The notes under the pieces are model-generated. The model searched no databases and was not told the origin of the DNA. It worked only from the letters and a program-made list of their open reading frames with translations. From Rhizophagus irregularis (lineage: Eukaryota; Glomeromycota; Glomeromycetes; Glomerales; Glomeraceae), in the NCBI RefSeq assembly GCF_026210795.1, contig NC_089435.1, positions 4,092,001 to 4,156,000 on the forward strand: a stretch of DNA of 64,000 nt, given 5' to 3'. Of the stretch, positions 45,173 to 55,309 are shown piece after piece. Position 1 is the stretch's first letter. Each line of letters opens with the position of its first letter. Both the position numbers and the translations under genes were made by a program.

Positions 45173-47499
45173 CTAATTTTCAGATTTGTCTTTACTAGGT
45201 TTTGGTATAAGTGGTTTTGAACAATATTGATCTTTTTTATCTGGATGAGTAACATGTTCACGGATTTGCTCATATAAGTACCATTGTCGTTCTGCAGATA
45301 ATTTCTTTGGTAACAATATATTTGGAAAACTAATTAAAGGAGTTATATTTTTTTTAAGAATTGAAATTTCTATTTTTTCTCCATCAACTTTTGTTTGAAC
45401 ATTTACTATTCCATTTTTTTCATTTGAAATTTCAAAATGATGCTGCTGAAGGATTTGTGGTATTTTAGTAAATTCTTTATTTAAAAATTCAGTCCATTTA
45501 TAAAAAAGAACTTTTTGATTTCCACCTAAACCATAAATTGTTTGTGCTGTATTAAATCCTCCAGTAGTAGAATTATGAACTACTTCTACCATATCAGAAA
45601 GATCTTGAACTTCTGAAACTCGCATTTTTAATTTAATTAATCCAAAAAATCCATCTGGAGAAAACTTTGTATGACCAGCTACCATAAAGCAGTATTTAAT
45701 CCGATCATGTAAACCATTCATTACTCTCCATGTTAAATATTGAATCATGGCATTATTTTTGTTTTGACCTGAACAATTATCAGCATGAACGATTAGGTAT
45801 TTTTCTCCAAGACCATGGGTTTTAAAATAATGATGGACCAAAGAAATTACAGCATCTGCACCTTTTCCCACATTTTCATTTTCTTGTATTAAATAATTTT
45901 TCTATAAAATATATTATTAATTTTATTATTAATTAATTTAATTTTATATATTTTTTTTTAGTTTATATAATTAAACTATACCTGTTGGGGAAAGGCTTCT
46001 TCACAAATTCCAAAAATAGAAACTTTCCATGGTGATTTAAAGTAAATTGATCCCTAAAAATATTAATAATATTAATATATAATAAAAATGCTAAGTTTTT
46101 AATTATTTAATATTTAAACTTTTACCTCTTGTTGTGAGGAGTAGGGAAGGTGAACACCTTCAGCAAAATCCCATGAAATATGATTTTCAAATTCTAAAGA
46201 ATTTGAAACTCCAGGACGTATTATTAATTCTTTATCAATTTTTGTTAATTGATCTTTAGAATTTTTTATACAGTTTCTTAAATAAATATAAAATATAAAT
46301 TAATATACAAAATTGTAAAGAATTTATTATTAATAAGTTACTAACCTATAATAATCTCTTTCTTGATTAGCCCATGTAATATGTTCATGCCATTCTTTTA
46401 CTTTATCATCCTTTTCATCTTGATTCCAAAATTGTGTATTGAACCTCATATTTTTACAATGAAAACACAAATCACTTCTAGGAGATAAAAATTTAATTTC
46501 TGGAATATATTTTTTCCAAACTCTTAAAAAGGTCCAACAACTTATATAATGTTCAGAATCAATTTCTAAACTTGATTCATACAGTCGATATAATCCTATA
46601 TAACTATCACTAACTGGAAGAAAAATTATAGCCATTGTATCATCACGAAAACTACGTCCTATAAAATTAAATAACTTATTAATATATTTATTAAGTAAAA
46701 TAAGTTATTTGATTAAAAATCAATAAATTATACCTGGAGAAGGTAATCCATGAATATTGGCATAATTAATAATAAAAGTAAGTATATGTAAAATTGTTTC
46801 AAATGTTAAAGCATGACTACTTTTTCTTCTTTTATTTCCATGTAATATAGGTTTAAACCCATTTATTTGATAATGACTTCGAATCATCTTCCATTTTTTT
46901 ATACTTAGTGAATAAATATGAAGAAAAGCTGTTTCACAAATTTCAATTTCATCAAAGATATATTTAATAGTTAAATATTTTTTTTCAGTTTTACTATGAT
47001 GGGTTTGATCTGAACATTTCATAGCGTGGAGTAATCCTAATAAAAACATATTTAACTCAGATTTTGGAAGTGATTTTATTGTTTGAAAAGAAAGAAGAGC
47101 ATTATCATGATTGATTTTGGTTGTATAACATTTTTTATTACAACAGTCAGAATGAAGAATAAGCTTAAATGCCTTTTCATCCTGTTCATTTAAAAGCTTT
47201 TCCATTTTACTTTGCTCTTTTTGTTCATCATCATCATCAACATCCATTATATCATATAATTTTTGAAATTTTTCTTTTTGAGCTGAAGTTAAAATTTCAT
47301 TTCCTTCATCTTCTGATAATTCATCTACGGAATATGCATCACTTTCATCAGGAATTGGAGTGGATTCCGGTTTGTCATTAATTTCTAATTCACCATCATT
47401 TTGATATAATGCTTTAAGTTGTTCAAATTCTTTAGATAATGAATTTATTGAATGGGCTTCTATAATTGTAGGATAAAATATTTCGTGAGTGGACTCCAT
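45173..47499 (-). CDS. DUF7869-type transposase-like protein, five exons
   Basis: Exons on the minus strand by GT..AG borders: 47499-46734, 46658-46347, 46275-46127, 46053-45982 and 45901-45173. An acidic N-terminus is followed by a Cys-rich motif CCNKKCYTTK, then a helix-rich region with KSSHALTFETILHILTFIIN and ANIHGLPSPG. Exon 2 has KFLSPRSDLCFHCKNMRF. The last exon has the RNase H-like core HADNCSGQNKNN, then MVAGHTKFSPDGFFGLIK. This order is that of a widespread eukaryotic family annotated with DUF7869, which I take to be a DDE-type transposase because of the D-x-N and PD motifs and its place between TIRs. No internal stop seen. Catalytic assignment is inference. Confidence 0.75.
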
Positions 47500-48059
47500 T
47501 AGTAAGAAGGATAAGAAGAATGAAAAAAAAAATTAATGCAAATTCTATTTATTTAAATAAAATACCTCCAAAAAAAAAGATTTATTGTATAAAAACATTA
47601 AATATACAGGATTGGTAACATAATACAACACTTAAATTGATGAGATGTCAACGCCATTAGCCATATATAGTCTTATGAAAATGATAAGATAACGATGATA
47701 ACGATAGATAACGATATATAACAAATAAATTTCCCAAAATTTGCAACATAATACCAAAAAAAGATTTTAGACTAATACAGAAATTTCATTATTTTCGTTG
47801 AAAATTCACATTACAAATTTCCCGTAGTGCAAAATACCAAAAAAATTATCATTTTTGTTAAAATAATACACTACACTGATGATAATAAGGCTAATAATGA
47901 TAATAAACCGAATTATGAATAATAATAACAAAAACCAATGTTGGCAAAATAAAACGAACTGTAAATGAAATGAAATGAAAAATAATTAGATATGAAGAAC
48001 CTAAAATATAAAGCAAAGACAAAATAAATAAAATGGAACAAATAAACGAAAAAAAAATG
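47500..48059. other. Upstream region of the DUF7869 gene
   Basis: AT-rich sequence between the array and the ATG at 47499. It contains repeated ATAATGATAA/ATAACGATA words (47690-47720, 47880-47930). Probably leader or promoter of the transposase. No ORF. Confidence 0.5.
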
Positions 48060-48870
48060 AAAATACCTTGACTGCAGAATCAAAAGAGCCGAAGAACCTA
48101 AAAAGAAAGAAAAGAAAGCATTAGAAACAAAATTAAACCGAAATGGAGGAACGAAGAAACAAAAAAATGAAATAAATACTTTGACTGCAGAATCGAAAAG
48201 AGCCGAAGAACCTAAAAAGAAAAAAAAAGAAAGCATTAGTTTAGGAACAAAAGTAAACAAAATAGAGCAACGAAGAAACAAACAAATAAAAAAAAAGAAA
48301 ATACTTTGATCGCAAACCCGAGAGAGCCGAAGAACCTAAAAAGAAAAGAAAGCATTAGAAACAAAATTAAAATGAAATGGAGAAACGAAGAAACAAACAA
48401 ACGAAAAAAATGAAAATACCTTGACTGCAGAACCGAAAAGAGCCGAAGAACCTAAAAAGAAAAAAAAGAAAGCATTAGTTTAGGAACAAAGTAAAACAAA
48501 ATAGAGCAACGAAGAAACAAACAAATGAAAAAAAAGAAAATACTTTGATCACAAATCCGAGAGAGCCGAAGAACCTAAAAAGAAAGAAAAGAAAGCATTA
48601 TTAAAACGAAATGGAGCAACGAAGAAACAAACAAATGAAAAAAAAAGGAAAATACCTTGATCACAAACTCGAGAGAGCCGAAGAACCTAAAAAAAAAGAA
48701 AAAGAAAGCATTATTAAAACGAAATTGAACAACAAAGAAATAAACAAATGAAAAAAAAGGAAAATACCTTGATCGCAAATCCGGGAGAGCCGAAGAACCT
48801 AAAATAAAAGAAAAGAAGCATTAGAATAAATAAAACGAAATGGGAAACAAGCAAATGAATATACCTTGAC
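48060..48870 (-). repeat. Exon/intron-like array, TTCTTCGGCTC type (right, minus)
   Basis: Seven units of 95-125 bp, the inverse of the left array. On the minus strand: TTTTTAG, GTTCTTCGGCTCTTTTCG, then TCTGCAGTCAAGGTATTTTC. Reads leftward toward the transposase ATG at 47499, so it could form a multi-intron 5' leader of that gene. Confidence 0.78.
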
Positions 48871-49659
48871 CCGTTGACCGCTTAGTTTAGTTTCCAGTTG
48901 GTTTCAATTATCTACTAAGGAGCAATTATCGAAGGAGCATTTATAATTAAAAATCCCAATAAAGTAGTTATGGAAAAACTCTACTATTTGGGCTTGTCAG
49001 AGGTCTTTATTGGGAGGGAGTTTTAGTGATGTTTAAAATTATTTATAGGAATTAGTAAAAGACATCGGTGGCGTTAAGCGCACTGGGAGGGGAGCGAAAC
49101 GGCATTGGCTTTATGCAGGCGCGTTTGTTAGTTTAGTTGGGCTACTTAGTCAAATAGTATCGTGCGATGTAGACATGAATACGTTAATATTTCATATAGC
49201 GTGCTCTTTATTTTTTTGCTGTGTTTATTGTTTTATCATGTATTTTAGATAGATACTTTATTTAACGTATATCGAGTCCGGTGCTTGACGTGTAAAGGTT
49301 GTATTGCGAGGCGCGAATTCCTTATTAATAAAAAAAAAAAATCGTACACTGAGTCAGTGCACAAAAACTTTTAATTGGTTGTAAAATTTGGTCCCTTTTC
49401 TCAGCACTCATAAATGTTGTAGTACTGTTTTGGAAGTGATCTGCAAAATTGATTGACATTTGCATCTCCTTATTTAAAAACAACTAAACCAGATATAGGG
49501 TAACAAAGTGTTATAAGGCCGTAGCGCAACATTTTATTATGCTAATGACCCTTCGATATTAAGTAAAAAATGTTTCTTAGATAAATCTTTATCCATTTGT
49601 AATAAAAAATAAATTTTCACTGAAATGTCAATTTGGTCCCTTTTCCCAGCACTCACCCC
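48871..49659. other. Right subterminal region with a duplicated terminus
   Basis: No gene. At 49386-49410 is a second copy of the terminal sequence (AATTTGGTCCCTTTTCTCAG then CACTCA), 0.25 kb inside the true end. This suggests a doubled or alternative right terminus. GC-richer stretch at 49060-49130 unexplained. Confidence 0.6.
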
Positions 49660-50478
49660 ATTTCTTCTGCACCTACAGGTCTATCCTTCCGAATTTTTGA
49701 AGGTAGTGCATACACTTGATCTTTCTGGATTGCCTCAACTGGAGACATACCTAGCAGACGAGTATTAGAATTATTTAGCTCATTCACAATATCAGAAAGG
49801 TTCTTAACCCAAGCAGTATTCGCACCTTCTTGTAAGGAGTTCCTTTGCATCCTGTATTTTGAAAAGTCTCTCTGCTAAAGTTCGATTATACCGTTCAACA
49901 ATAGCCTGACTCTTAGGAGTAGTACCCACCCGAATACGTACACCTTTTTCATCCATTAATCGGATAACTTCATCCTTAAATTCTGATCCCCCATCTACTT
50001 GTAAAACTCTTGGCCAAATAAGCGGGCAGTCTGCTTTACCATAAATCTTTTTAAATGCCTTAGCAACACGTGCAGAGCTGCGATCTTCTAGAGGTACTGA
50101 AGCTTTATATCGGCTAGCAACATCTACAATATTCAGACAGTATTTATACAGCTTTCTATCTACAATATCATAGGGCATATATAAGATATCTGCTTGATGA
50201 TACATATTTGGTCGAGTAATCTTATTAAAAGAAACCTGTGGAATATACTTGGGTATAGGTGAGTGTATTTGCCATATAGCCTGTTTATACAACCACTCTG
50301 TAATATCAGATATGTTAAAATCATGGCTTTCAGCTTGCACTTTAGCCCAAAGTTTTTCAGGAGTACGATAATATCCACATAGATGGTAATAGATTTGTTG
50401 AAGAATATAATTTTGTTCGATTTGTTTATTAAATGTAGGGTCTATAAAAATCTGTAGAACTGGCAATGGAAGATACAT
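49660..50478 (-). pseudogene. Inner integrase, 5' part (frameshifted)
   Basis: ATG at 50478 on the minus strand, overlapping the divergent Gag gene start (50466) by 13 bp. N-terminal zinc-binding region is weak. Core: HQADILYMPYD (first Asp), LQVDGGSEFK (second Asp) and IVERYNRTLAERLF (Glu). It loses frame near 49830-49850, after IQDAKELL, and continues in another frame (KNLSDIVNELNNSNTRLLGMSPVEAIQ, in parts) to the ATTT duplication. Known role: insertion of Polinton DNA into the host genome. Inactive through the frameshift and the 6.6-kb insertion. Confidence 0.85.
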
Positions 50479-53400
50479 CGTTAAAGACACAGATTACAAA
50501 GCTTGCACATACATTGCAATCACAAGAGCAATATATAAAATACCTGTATGGTGTAATCGAGGGTCATGAATCTGAGATAGAAGAACTTAGGCAAAAAAAT
50601 GCTGAGTTGCGTGCAAAACTTAAGAAAGCATTAGAAACAGCATCACTAAAGGAGGAAGGGCTTCAAGCATTAGAACGTCAGCTGATTGAAGTTGATACTC
50701 TAAATATTCAACTCAAAGATCGAATAAAAGAACTTACTAATAGATAACGGAAAAACATGGCAGCAATTCCTCCTGACCTTATTACAGAAATCTTAAATAA
50801 TCGGACAACTATAGCAAATAGTGTAGCTGGTATTCGTATTCACCTTGATCGTACAACTATAGCAGCACACCCTCATATAAATCATTTATTTAATACTGCA
50901 AATGATAGTCTTGATGCCATTATCCGATATGCTAACGAGTTGCGAAATATTATAGAAGATCAAGATAATATGGAGGATAGACTTGAAGGTTTGTTAGATG
51001 ATGCACATAACCGTGAAGAATATCTTAGACAAGAACTTAATAATACACGTGCTACTATACTGAGAACAAGACGTACTTATGAGGATGCATATGCAAATGA
51101 AGTGCGTCATCGCCAACATTGGGAAGTCCTTGCACAAAATACTCAGATCCAATTGGCTAACATCCAGGCTCAATTTGCTAACAGTCAAATCCAACTAGCT
51201 AATGTCCAGAGAGAACGTGATGAGAGTAGAAGAAATGCTCATAGATTATTACAGCACTATAATACTGAAACAGAGCGAAGTAGAAGGCGGGCTAATGGTA
51301 TCATTCAGCAAGCTCGAGCATGAAGAGGGCAATTTTTAAACTGTCGCAATCATGGTCAAAATTTGCAAAATCAGGTCAATAATTTGAATCAACAGATTCT
51401 AGCATTACAAAATAACCCTCCGATAATACAACAACTGATAATGGCAGGATATGCACCTAAAAAATTTAGAGGAGCATCTGGTGAAGATCCAGAACTTTGG
51501 CTTCAAGAATTCAGGCAATGGTGTGAGTCTGCTGAACTTGATCCTGCTGCTAATGCTAGAACTCGTGTTAGGATTCATGGGATCTTTGAGACTTTACTTG
51601 AAGATGATGCTAGAGATTGGTATGAAACACATATCAAAGGAAAAAATTGGGAATGTGTAAATCTTCTGGATAATACTGGTGTGGCCAATCTTGCTGCTTT
51701 TAATGCTTTGAATAATGGCGCTATACAGGCTGTAGCGGTGAATCAATTTCGTGGAGGGGCTGGTGTATTACATGGACAAGCAGCTGCAGTTAATACTATT
51801 ACTGGTGCTAATTTTATACCTGATCATACTGTATGAGATGAAGATTGGTCAATAGTCGAGGGTCGTCCTACTGATATAGCTGTTAATAATCCTAATGCTA
51901 ATAATGGAGGTACAATTGTGGTTCCTGGAATACGTATTGGACAATTAATATATCATTTTAAGCATTACTTTCCTACTATAACATCTGAAAAGTCTAAGCT
52001 TGCATTTAATGCTATTGTTCAGGGTAGTGATACTGTAAGCCGATTCTATTCTAAATTACGAAGAATGGTTAGACTTGCATATCCAACTCTTCCAGAGGTA
52101 AATCAGAATGAATTAGTACGGCAACAGTTCTTAAATGGTCTTTCCAGTGAAAATAAGTTGGATGCGCGACATATTGGTTTAGAAAATTCAGTTGCATCTA
52201 TTCTGAATAAATTGGAAGAAGTTGAGAAATACAGGACAGATATGCCACCTACTCCTATAGTTACATATCAGGGTCCAACTTTAGCAGATATTGAGAATCT
52301 TATAAATTCTAAAATTCCTATGACTACGGCTAGATCATCTGCAGTACCAGTACCATCTTCTAGTCCATTTTCAAGTCCTCAAAATGATACATCATTTCAG
52401 AGATTACTTGCTTTAGCATATAAATTAGGTCTTCCAAGAGATATCGATATAAGTAAAGTAACCCTTAGTGATCTTGAAATATTTATTGATACAGAACTTA
52501 ATAAAAATTTACCATCTGACCATATTTACCGTGGTAATCAGGTATTTGGTATAAGTTCAGGTACACGCAAACCAAAGAAATCAAAGAAATGCTCAAGTTG
52601 TGGAAAATCTGGTCATACTAAGAGTTCCTGTCCAAAATCTAAGAAGGGAAAGAGGAAAACAAATTATGCACATGACTCCTCTGATTCCTCTAACTCTTCT
52701 GATGCCTCTGACTCCTCTGATTCCTTTGATAGTGATTCAGACTCTGGACATGCCTGCTATGGATTAAAAAAAAAGCCTACAGAAAGGAAACGTGTAGATA
52801 AAAAGCCTACTGATAAGAAAAAATCACAACTTGAAAGGCAGCGTATTATCTTTGAGGTTTTTATACAACTCTTAAAGCTTCTGGTTCAATCCTTCGTTAA
52901 TGCTGTACCAAAAGAGACTGTTATATCTGCTTACAATGCTCTGAATGCTGAATTCATTAATTATAAAGAACCAGTACTCAGTCAGCTTAAAGGAGAACCC
53001 TCGATAAAAACACGTGAAAAAGTTTGGGATAATGTTAAGGACCTTTTCACATCTATCCTTCATCCTATGATTTCGGTTGTAACTAATAGTATGGCTGCAA
53101 ATTTAATCCGTAAAAATGATGATGTTATATGTAATAATGACTTATGGTCTTCTATAGCAGGTATTGGAATTGTTAATCGCAAGTCTGCTAGTGATGTAGT
53201 CACTATTAAGACCAAAGTAGTCGCACCTGAGAGTGAAAAATCTTTAGTTATTCCTACGACAATTTTCGATACTGGTTCTGATAGTTCTCCGATATCTAAC
53301 AATATTGTAAAGCGCCTAAATCTTGACGTTGATAGAAGTAATGCTCCTGACCTTAGTGGTGTTGCAACAAAATCTGATACTATTGGGACAGTATATGGTC

Positions 53401-53675
53401 TTGGTATTCTTGTATATGATGGGGAGAACTCTAAAAAAATTGAAGATGACTTCATGGTTGTTAAGAGTGATAAGGACTTTTTATTGCTAGGTGTACCTTG
53501 GATTGATCGTGCTAATGTCATTCTAGATTTCCAAAATCGGCAACTGACCATTCCTCTATCATCACGTAAAAAAATTACCATTCCAATTTCTCTACATAAA
53601 CGGAAAACTAACGTGACTTCCTTGCAGATGGATACTATCGACCTAAAAAAAATTCACTCTCTCGAGGAAGATTAA
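50466..53675 (+). pseudogene. Coiled-coil / Gag / zinc-knuckle / aspartic-protease polyprotein, three in-frame stops
   Basis: One reading frame of about 1070 codons broken only by TAA 50745, TGA 51321 and TGA 51834; no frameshift is needed. Order: coiled coil (50466-50744); second helical domain (50757-51320) with RRNAHRLLQHYNTETE; Ty3-like Gag core (51450-52230: FRGASGEDPELWLQEFRQW, DDARDWYE, FYSKLRRMVRLAYP, FLNGL); zinc knuckle CSSCGKSGHTKSSC (52590-52634); Ser/Asp-rich linker (52672-52750); retropepsin DTGSDSS (53268 on) with FLLLGVPWI. Known of the families: Gag forms particles and the protease cleaves it. The second TGA falls where a Trp would suit. The outer element has the same architecture. 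No reverse transcriptase or RNase H follows. Confidence 0.85.
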
Positions 53676-53793
53676 CCTGTCATCTATGTGGAGCAAGTTT
53701 TGACTTTCCCTCTAAGTTAAAGCGTCATCTTGCTAGGAAAAATCCATGTGTTTCCCAAACTTCTGCGGCAATGATGGGCGGTGGCGGGCAGTG
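53651..53793 (+). pseudogene. Zinc-finger fragment after the protease
   Basis: In a different frame from the protease end: LTCHLCGASFDFPSKLKRHL then ARKNPC, a C2HC-type finger of a style common in this genome, ending in TGA at about 53791-53793. No upstream start of its own, so it may be the remnant of a C-terminal extension or a separate small gene. Confidence 0.45.
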
Positions 53794-53870
53794 ACAGGGC
53801 AGTGCCCAAATTTTTTGGCAGTGACGGGCAGTAACAGGGCAGTGCCCAAATTTTTTGGCAGTGATTAGCC
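53775..53870. repeat. GCAGTGACAGGGCAGTGCCC tandem repeat
   Basis: Two copies of a roughly 47-bp unit with GGGCAGTGCCCAAATTTTTT. GGGCAGTGCCC is a near-palindrome. GC-richer than the surroundings; lies between convergent genes, where it could act as a transcription-end hairpin. Confidence 0.6.
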
Positions 53871-53880
53871 TTTACAAATA

Positions 53881-54393
53881 TTACATTTGCCATGTTACTC
53901 TGATTTCTAGGTCTTTACGGGTTTTTATGAGTTTTTCAATAGCATTTCTATTTTTAAAATATCGACTATATCTGATATTTAGCTTTTGAAGGTTTGGTAA
54001 TATATGCAGGATTTCACTTAGCAAATCTCTAACGTCACCTTTTCCACCATAGTATTGATAATCTATTATGCTAAGTTCCTGGATATTGGGGCAAGCTTGT
54101 AGCATTTTTACAATACAGATAGGCCATAAAAATACTCCATCCATATTAAGCTTTCTGATATATTTTCCACATACTGTCCCTGGTTTTGTGAGATGTTTGT
54201 ACATTTGGAACTCCTTAATATTATAGCGGTTATAAAGGTCTGTTTCACCCCATAGGAGAGAGTTTGCTACTACAGCCCATTTTCGACACACTAATGCATA
54301 ATTGCAAAGATAATGCCAACGGGAGTAAGTACCTTCATATGAAGTTTTGAATATCTTTTCTAAAAGTTTGAAAGGTAAGCTATTGTTTGTCAT
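53881..54393 (-). CDS. F-box/LRR-like protein (170 aa)
   Basis: Intact minus-strand ORF. Residues about 5-48 resemble an F-box (LPFKLLEKIFKTSY, then LVCRKWAVVANSLLW). Residues about 90-165 have leucine-rich repeats (MLQACPNIQELSIIDYQY, LPNLQKLNIRYS). Rhizophagus has very large F-box/LRR families, so this may be a captured host gene or a long-standing element gene. A variant of the shared 23-bp motif at 54423-54445 favours the second view. Substrate unknown. Confidence 0.7.
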   Translation of the reverse strand: MTNNSLPFKLLEKIFKTSYEGTYSRWHYLCNYALVCRKWAVVANSLLWGETDLYNRYNIKEFQMYKHLTKPGTVCGKYIRKLNMDGVFLWPICIVKMLQACPNIQELSIIDYQYYGGKGDVRDLLSEILHILPNLQKLNIRYSRYFKNRNAIEKLIKTRKDLEIRVTWQM

Positions 54394-54422
54394 GGTATCT
54401 CATATGAGATATTGATGAAGAA

Positions 54423-54445
54423 GTTTTATTTAATTAGATTTTTTC
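54423..54445 (-). promoter_or_regulatory. Variant of the shared motif upstream of the F-box/LRR gene
   Basis: GAAAAAATCTAATTAAATAA on the minus strand, three differences over 23 bp from the copies at 16208 and 34087, ending 29 bp before the ATG at 54393. Could be coincidence in AT-rich DNA, but position and orientation match the others. Confidence 0.45.
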
Positions 54446-54497
54446 TTAGGATAAAATAATTTGAACATTTCTTTTCTATCAATAGAAAAAACCAGAC

Positions 54498-55289
54498 ATG
54501 CTTACTTTTAGTGAACTTACTCCATCTCTTACTGTTACTGAATTTAAGATCAATGTTGAAGGGCTTGATTACACCGTGCTTGGTCATAAACTTGAACCTA
54601 CTAAGGATGTTATTGCCATTAATAGCAACTTTATTCATAAAGCTTTTGAGGGTTATGAACAGTACTTGTCTAAACCAAAAGGTGAGAGGCGATGCAGACG
54701 AAGTACACCTGACAATCCATTAAATAGACGGCGACGTACAGGGGATGGTAGCACTTTTAATGCATGCATTGAGTTTGTTATCATCTTAGCTGATACTGTA
54801 CATACTATTCGTTATTTTCCTAAATCTGGTAGTATACAAGTTTTCGGGTCTTTTGATCCTGTTGCTATCTTCTTACGTTACCTTTCTGAATGTTCCCTAC
54901 CTGAATTTTCTTCTGTAGAACTTGTGGGTGAAAATAAGGCTCTCCTGCGCAATTATAAATTTGTGATTAATATTGGAGGTGATAAGTTTATTAATCTTTC
55001 TACCTTAGCATATGCTTTAGAATCTATAGATGGTATTCGTGAGATTCTTCCCTTTCCGATAAAGTATATTAAGAATGATGCAGGTGATATTCATTCTAAA
55101 ATTGCTATAATCTTTACTTCAAAGATTCGGGTACATATCTGGCCTAAATCTGGTAAGGTTAATATATTTGGCACTAAGACTGAATTGGATGCTGATATGG
55201 TTTATAAGTTCTTACAGAAGTTGTTTTCTAATCCATATGATTTTGAAGATTTTATTTGTGATGCACCTATTCCAGATTGCGAGAGGTAA
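54498..55289 (+). CDS. Two-repeat protein resembling a TATA-binding-protein fold (263 aa)
   Basis: Intact ORF. Two internal repeats each carry a strand-turn-strand motif: YFPKSGSIQVFG (residues 106-117) and WPKSGKVNIFG (215-225), each preceded by a hydrophobic strand (EFVIILADTVHTI; KIAIIFTSKIRVHI) and followed by a helix (FLRYLSE; MVYKFLQKLF). This twofold layout and the [F/W]xxSGxhxhFG motif recall TATA-binding proteins and their viral relatives, which bind promoter DNA. Arg-rich linker at 64-80. If right, it would be a transcription factor for the element's own promoters. This is inference from pattern only; no sequence search was possible. Confidence 0.5.
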   Translation: MLTFSELTPSLTVTEFKINVEGLDYTVLGHKLEPTKDVIAINSNFIHKAFEGYEQYLSKPKGERRCRRSTPDNPLNRRRRTGDGSTFNACIEFVIILADTVHTIRYFPKSGSIQVFGSFDPVAIFLRYLSECSLPEFSSVELVGENKALLRNYKFVINIGGDKFINLSTLAYALESIDGIREILPFPIKYIKNDAGDIHSKIAIIFTSKIRVHIWPKSGKVNIFGTKTELDADMVYKFLQKLFSNPYDFEDFICDAPIPDCER

Positions 55290-55309
55290 AAAAATGGTTT
55301 CACTGAAAA

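Larger units (their letters stand above)
43103..49659. mobile_element. 6.6-kb DNA element with DUF7869-type transposase, inside the integrase gene
   Basis: TIRs GGGGTGAGTGCTGGGAAAAG (43103) and its inverse (ending 49659), continuing through GGACCAAAT. A 4-bp duplication ATTT flanks it (43099-43102 and 49660-49663). The integrase frame is continuous when it is removed. It contains one transposase gene on the minus strand and two arrays of exon/intron-like units pointing inward. Confidence 0.9.

Noticed and set aside
50466-53675. Alternative genetic code or selenocysteine use of TGA
   Set aside because: TAA and TAG stops occur in the same set of genes, intact genes here end normally in TGA or TAA, and a nuclear fungal genome is not expected to reassign TGA.
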